This document shows, in pieces, positions 37,252 to 42,071 of a stretch of 42,071 nucleotides of DNA. How positions within the stretch are numbered: position 1 is the first letter of the stretch; every line of letters begins with the position of its first letter. The notes beneath the pieces were generated by a model. That model had not been told where the DNA came from and did no database searches. It saw only the letters and a list, made by a program, of their open reading frames with translations. The DNA lies in contig NZ_JXXU01000034.1 in assembly GCF_000967495.1 (NCBI RefSeq), forward strand, positions 1 through 42,071, written 5' to 3'. The DNA comes from Vibrio neptunius (lineage in GTDB: Bacteria > Pseudomonadota > Gammaproteobacteria > Enterobacterales > Vibrionaceae). The position numbers and the translations under genes are program-made.

Positions 37252-37340
37252 ATGTAGCAATGTTACAAACCGAGTTAACTTATTGTTTTATAACATTTTG
37301 TCTTGCTACATTTTGTAACTTTTTCAAATTCAAATGTAAC
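37252..37340. promoter_or_regulatory. Cluster of TGTARC / GYTACA repeats before the HNH gene
   Basis: Near-palindrome TGTAGCAATGTTACA (37253-37267), the pair TTGCTACATTTTGTAAC (37304-37320) and ATGTAAC (37334-37340) repeat one short motif in both orientations within 90 AT-rich bases. This could be an operator array for the HNH gene or iteron-like sites. The remaining sequence from 37112 to 37363 shows no gene. Confidence 0.45.
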
Positions 37341-37363
37341 CTATTGATTTAAAGGACTTAATC

Positions 37364-37963
37364 ATGACTCGACTGAAGAATGGCTATGGTTGCCATAAGA
37401 AAAACATCCAAATAACAGACATTGGCAATCATATTGTTGCCAAAGTTGGCTTAGGCAAGAAACAAACTACGACTATCAGTTTGTGTGATATACAGATTTT
37501 AGAAGAGCACAGCTTCTACGCCCACAAACGTAAGGATGGTAAATACGTAGCTCGCAGTAACAAAAATGGCGCATACCTTCACCGCTTACTGATGAACCCT
37601 GACGACGAGCAAGAAGTTGACCATGTTGATGCCAATCCACTTAATAACATCCGTGGGAATTTACGCCGCTGCACAACTAGGCAAAACAATCTAGCCAAGA
37701 AGACACCAAAGCTCAAAGGGTTCAGTGGTATCCACAAAAACAAATGGGGATGGTATCAAGCCTTTGATGGTGAGGGTAAGAAGCATGGCAGGTACGATTC
37801 AGCTTCTGAGGCTGCGCAAGCTAGAGATGAGCTGATGCTAGATGCATACTTTCACAGCTATTCAGGAGAGGAACTACATACGTATAGCTTTATTGACTGG
37901 AACTTCGAGTCTCCCGAACGAGCCAATGAATCAGAGAACTACCTGTTTGATGAAACTCAATAG
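37364..37963 (+). CDS. HNH endonuclease with AP2-like DNA-binding domain
   Basis: 199 residues. An HNH nuclease core (about 70-115) has QEVDHVDANPLNNIRGNLRRC, with His, Asn and the second metal-binding side present, then TRQNN. An AP2/ERF-like DNA-binding domain follows (about 122-165, GFSGIHKNKWGWYQAF and GRYDSASEAAQARDELMLDAYFH). This pairing is typical of free-standing homing-type endonucleases in phages and small elements. AAAGGA lies 8 bases before the ATG. Last gene of the element, next to attR and convergent with groEL. Its cleavage site is unknown. Confidence 0.9.
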   Translation: MTRLKNGYGCHKKNIQITDIGNHIVAKVGLGKKQTTTISLCDIQILEEHSFYAHKRKDGKYVARSNKNGAYLHRLLMNPDDEQEVDHVDANPLNNIRGNLRRCTTRQNNLAKKTPKLKGFSGIHKNKWGWYQAFDGEGKKHGRYDSASEAAQARDELMLDAYFHSYSGEELHTYSFIDWNFESPERANESENYLFDETQ

Positions 37964-38014
37964 GCGCAATGGCTCTCAGGGCTGCTATTACAAGAGAAAG
38001 GATGGAATTGCCAT

Positions 38015-38054
38015 TAAAAAAGGGATGCCAGAGTCTTCAAACTGGCATCCCTTA
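38015..38054 (-). terminator. New groEL terminator supplied by the element
   Basis: AGGGATGCCAG (38021-38031) and CTGGCATCCCT (38042-38052) form an 11-bp stem. On the minus strand a T-run follows, so it ends groEL transcripts 70 bases past the stop. It lies inside the element. Confidence 0.88.
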
Positions 38055-38055
38055 G

Positions 38056-38075
38056 TGTCTACATTGGCGTCTACA
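38056..38075. promoter_or_regulatory. Integrase arm-type sites, right end
   Basis: TGTCTACA (38056-38063) and CGTCTACA (38068-38075) start 12 bases apart, like the three left-end repeats; TGTCTACATT is identical at both ends. They lie in what is now the groEL 3' untranslated region. Confidence 0.65.
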
Positions 38076-38081
38076 CGTATT

Positions 38082-38110
38082 TTTAAGTCGTTGTTTATTA
38101 ATGACTTAAA
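38082..38110. repeat. Inverted repeat between arm sites and attR
   Basis: TTTAAGTC and GACTTAAA form an 8-bp stem with a 13-base loop, 15 bases past the groEL stop. It may be a site for an accessory recombination protein or simply a 3' UTR hairpin. Confidence 0.4.
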
Positions 38111-38124
38111 TTGGTGTGAATGGC

Positions 38125-39786
<1,662 letters not shown>

Positions 39787-39846
39787 CTAAATTCTTTGTT
39801 TTGATTTTCAGCTGAACTTGAGCAAAAAATTACTCAATGATTGCTA

Positions 39847-40137
39847 TTATTCAACGATTGCCATGATGTCATTTTCAGACATCACTAGCACTTCTTTACC
39901 GTCGATTTTTTCAGTTTTAGTACCGTAACCTTCAGCGAAGATAACCGTGTCACCGACTTTCACGTCCAGTGGCATCACAGTGCCATTTTCTAGAATGCGG
40001 CCTTTACCTACAGCTAGAATTACGCCGCGAGTAGATTTCTCTGCAGCAGAACCAGTCAGAACAATGCCACCTGCTGATTTAGACTCAACTTCTTGGCGTT
40101 CTACGATAACTCGGTCGTGTAATGGACGAATGTTCAT
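39847..40137 (-). CDS. groES: Co-chaperonin GroES
   Basis: 96 residues from the ATG at 40137 ([12 protein letters not shown]), with AGGAGAG 8 bases upstream; the frame extends 12 codons further without family support. The mobile loop that binds GroEL is [19 protein letters not shown], and [13 protein letters not shown] and [15 protein letters not shown] are conserved. First gene of groESL, under a sigma-32-type promoter. Confidence 0.98.
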   Translation of the reverse strand: MNIRPLHDRVIVERQEVESKSAGGIVLTGSAAEKSTRGVILAVGKGRILENGTVMPLDVKVGDTVIFAEGYGTKTEKIDGKEVLVMSENDIMAIVE

Positions 40138-40204
40138 CGGTCGTCTCTCCTGATTAGTTTCCATATTTGACATGATGAATGGCTATAACAGCCCAATGCT
40201 GTCT

Positions 40205-40233
40205 ATATGAGGCACAAAGAGAAGAAACCCAAG
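40205..40233 (-). promoter_or_regulatory. Sigma-32-type heat-shock promoter of groESL
   Basis: On the minus strand, CTTGGG (-35) and CCTCATAT (-10) stand 15 bases apart. The -10 octamer and the spacing are identical to those before hslV. Transcription would start about 60 bases before groES. Confidence 0.83.
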
Positions 40234-40282
40234 GGCAAAGAGAAAGTTTTTGTGTGATCTGGTTCTTAGATGCTAGGCTAAA

Positions 40283-40318
40283 CAAAAAAGCCGGATGCAA
40301 TTTGAAGTGCATCCGGCT
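40283..40318 (-). terminator. Terminator of the second wzz gene
   Basis: AGCCGGATGCA and TGCATCCGGCT form an 11-bp stem with an 8-base loop, followed on the minus strand by a T-run. It insulates groESL from wzz. Confidence 0.92.
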
Positions 40319-40341
40319 GCAAGAAGGGAGGTGATATCTTG

Positions 40342-41478
40342 TTAATGTCTGCGGAAGCCGAAGCGAATCAGAACGACGGCTATACCACATATTCCACCAA
40401 GTAAAGCACCCAAAATAACTATCAAAGCACGTTTAGGCTTATCCCGTGTTATTGGCTGTTCAACATTATCTAAAAAGCGGAAAGTCTGAAAGTCTACACT
40501 TCGATCCACTTTGAGAGTATTTAGCATTTGAAGCTTAGCATTTATCTGTTGAAGGCGAGGCTCGACTACGCTTAAGTTTTTGACGGAATTCAAGGCTTCA
40601 ATTTTAGCTGCAAGTGCTTTGGAGCCCATATCAATCCCAAACAGCTCTTGACTACCATTGGTTTGAATCGGGGACGCCACACCTGCTGCTTTCGCGATAC
40701 TAAGCGCATAACGTGCCTTATCAGCTTCAACCAATAGACGATTTTTCGCTTGAGTTTCAAGTATACGCTTCTGTTGGATTAACTCATCTTTCTTAGCAGA
40801 AACCATCGCCTCTAAATTGTTTAGCGCATCTTGATGTGCCTTAACCTTGATAGTTTTGATATAGTTAATCAGTAACAAATAGCTACTTTCGCTTGTCGTC
40901 GACTGAAAGCTTATGTCATAAGGCGTTAGCTCATTTTTCGGATTTTCAGCCTTCGCTGAAATTCTGCTAAACCATCCAGAGTAAATTGCACGCCTAGCTT
41001 CCGTTAGCTGTTCATCACTTAGTGAACTACTGGTTTGCTGTTTAAACTCTTGAAATGCTTCGCTGGAATCCAAAAAAAGACGTTTGTTGCTACTTGAGTT
41101 AAAAGCATCGACAAATCGATTAAACAAGACTTTTGTGTCAGTCAAGTTATCAAGTTCTTGACTCACTAAAACCGTGCCGTCATCCTGATAAATATCAAAA
41201 ACCGGCTGGAATTGCTTCACTTGCTGCCTGTATGCAGCCATATCTTGCGCTTGAGGTTGAGAAATCGTAGCTTTCGATGACCACCACTCTTGAGAAGTCA
41301 TTGCAAAAAGTACAGCCACAACAGTAAAAACTAACGTCGTGGCGATTATTAATGGTTTTCCAGCCCAGAGAGCTTGTAATAGCTCTCGAAGGTCTACTTC
41401 ATGACTAGGTGGGAAAGCATTAGGTAACTGAGGTGAGTATTGTTGCTCGTTTGGTGATTGTTGAATTTGCCCGCTCAC
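40342..41478 (-). CDS. Wzz-family polysaccharide chain-length regulator (second copy)
   Basis: 378 residues, longer than the copy at 3280-4242. A polar Pro/Gln-rich N-terminus is followed by EVDLRELLQALWAGKP, membrane helix 1 (about 43-61), a long periplasmic helical domain (about 75-345), then PITRDKPKRALIVIL and membrane helix 2 (about 352-370), ending RFGFRRH. It starts at GTG with AAGGA upstream. The C-terminal membrane segment resembles that of the first copy (LLGGxxGxAxVLIR), but the periplasmic parts differ. Probably sets chain length of another surface polymer whose genes lie outside the window. Confidence 0.9.
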   Translation of the reverse strand: MSGQIQQSPNEQQYSPQLPNAFPPSHEVDLRELLQALWAGKPLIIATTLVFTVVAVLFAMTSQEWWSSKATISQPQAQDMAAYRQQVKQFQPVFDIYQDDGTVLVSQELDNLTDTKVLFNRFVDAFNSSSNKRLFLDSSEAFQEFKQQTSSSLSDEQLTEARRAIYSGWFSRISAKAENPKNELTPYDISFQSTTSESSYLLLINYIKTIKVKAHQDALNNLEAMVSAKKDELIQQKRILETQAKNRLLVEADKARYALSIAKAAGVASPIQTNGSQELFGIDMGSKALAAKIEALNSVKNLSVVEPRLQQINAKLQMLNTLKVDRSVDFQTFRFLDNVEQPITRDKPKRALIVILGALLGGICGIAVVLIRFGFRRH

Positions 41479-41598
41479 ACGTGATCCTTTTAAGGCGATA
41501 AAGCCTTAACATTTTGTATTTCTATTCAGCGCGGAAGTGTAACATAGCGAGTATATAGTGAACAGAGCTTCAGCTTGGCTTATACAATTGATTACGAT

Positions 41599-41931
41599 TC
41601 ACCGCCATTGCTCTAGAAGAATTACTTCAGCATCTTGGTTGTTTTTATCTCGTATGTCACCCTCTAGCGCTTCGTGAAATTTTCCTACTTGGCTCACTAA
41701 CTCTCGCATTAGTACGACATTAGTGTGGTTAGGATTTTTGCACTGGCCAACAACCCTATCAATGTGACTTTGCTGAGCCCACAATCTCTCTCGCATTTCC
41801 TCAGAAGCAGACTGGATCATTTCTTGGCACATCTCTTGTTTAAATCGATTAAAAGCTTCTGGATTATCTTGTGCCAGAACCATTAGTTCGTCAAAAGTCG
41901 GTAGGGTTTGATTAATTAATGTTGCACTCAT
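41599..41931 (-). CDS. DUF3135 domain protein
   Basis: 110 residues, all alpha-helical in appearance, without signal or membrane segments. The N-terminal LPTFDELMVLAQDNPEAFNRF segment is the family signature, followed by a basic/acidic helix and AQQSHIDRVVGQCKNPNHTNVVL. Family function is unknown. AAGGAGC stands before the ATG. It lies 120 bases upstream of the second wzz gene on the same strand; no functional link is implied. Confidence 0.8.
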   Translation of the reverse strand: MSATLINQTLPTFDELMVLAQDNPEAFNRFKQEMCQEMIQSASEEMRERLWAQQSHIDRVVGQCKNPNHTNVVLMRELVSQVGKFHEALEGDIRDKNNQDAEVILLEQWR

Positions 41932-42071
41932 GATTGCTCCTTAGTGGTGATAGTTTTATCAACACCATAAAAAGAGCTTAGGTGAAGGATATGAGAAATG
42001 AAATAGACCGACCCAAACTTCTCAATTATGAGACAACTCCTTACATCATCTTGTAGTGGTTTAATGATCCC

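Overview
The window looks like core chromosome of a marine gammaproteobacterium, most likely a Vibrio. The protein families and the gene order (cysE-gpsA-secB, epmA next to frdABCD, hslVU-ftsN-cytR-priA-rpmE, metJ/metBL/metF, zapB/glpX, groESL) match, from memory, a conserved stretch of Vibrio chromosome I. No database search was run, so the species is not assigned.

Layout. 1-3160: cysE, gpsA, secB and a membrane-anchored rhodanese, all on the minus strand. 3240-12630: a surface-polysaccharide block made of two divergent units. The minus-strand unit encodes a Wzi-like outer-membrane protein, a 934-residue multi-SLBB export protein and a Wzz chain-length regulator. The plus-strand unit encodes a small Ala-rich secreted YjbE-like protein, a strong terminator, then YjbF-, YjbG- and YjbH-family proteins. 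12634-18078: epmA, the fumarate reductase operon frdABCD and an iodotyrosine-deiodinase-like nitroreductase. 18243-24550: hslU/hslV, ftsN, cytR and priA on the minus strand. 24841-33526: rpmE, a short malic enzyme, the methionine regulon (metJ, metBL, metF with visible MetJ boxes), zapB and glpX. 38125-41931: groEL and groES behind a clear heat-shock promoter, a second wzz, and a DUF3135 protein.

The most unusual region is 33644-38141, a small integrated element of about 4.5 kb that appears to sit in the 3' end of groEL. A 17-bp sequence covering the last groEL codons and stop is repeated at both ends (2 mismatches). The left copy lies beside the hairpin that was probably groEL's original terminator. 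The element supplies groEL with new last codons and a new terminator. Next to both ends are 8-bp repeats (TGNCTACA-like) spaced exactly 12 bp apart, as expected of integrase arm sites. The integrase is split in two frames between its core-binding and catalytic domains, with an in-frame A AAA AAC heptamer in the overlap. The cargo is a DUF2971-like protein of unknown function, a serine resolvase coupled to a 28-residue hydrophobic peptide, a 48-residue helix-turn-helix protein and an HNH-AP2 endonuclease.

Regulatory signals visible elsewhere: two near-identical sigma-32-type promoters (hslVU and groESL), MetJ operators before metB and metF, two LacI-family-type palindromes before cytR and glpX, and many bidirectional terminators. 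No rRNA, tRNA or CRISPR array was seen.
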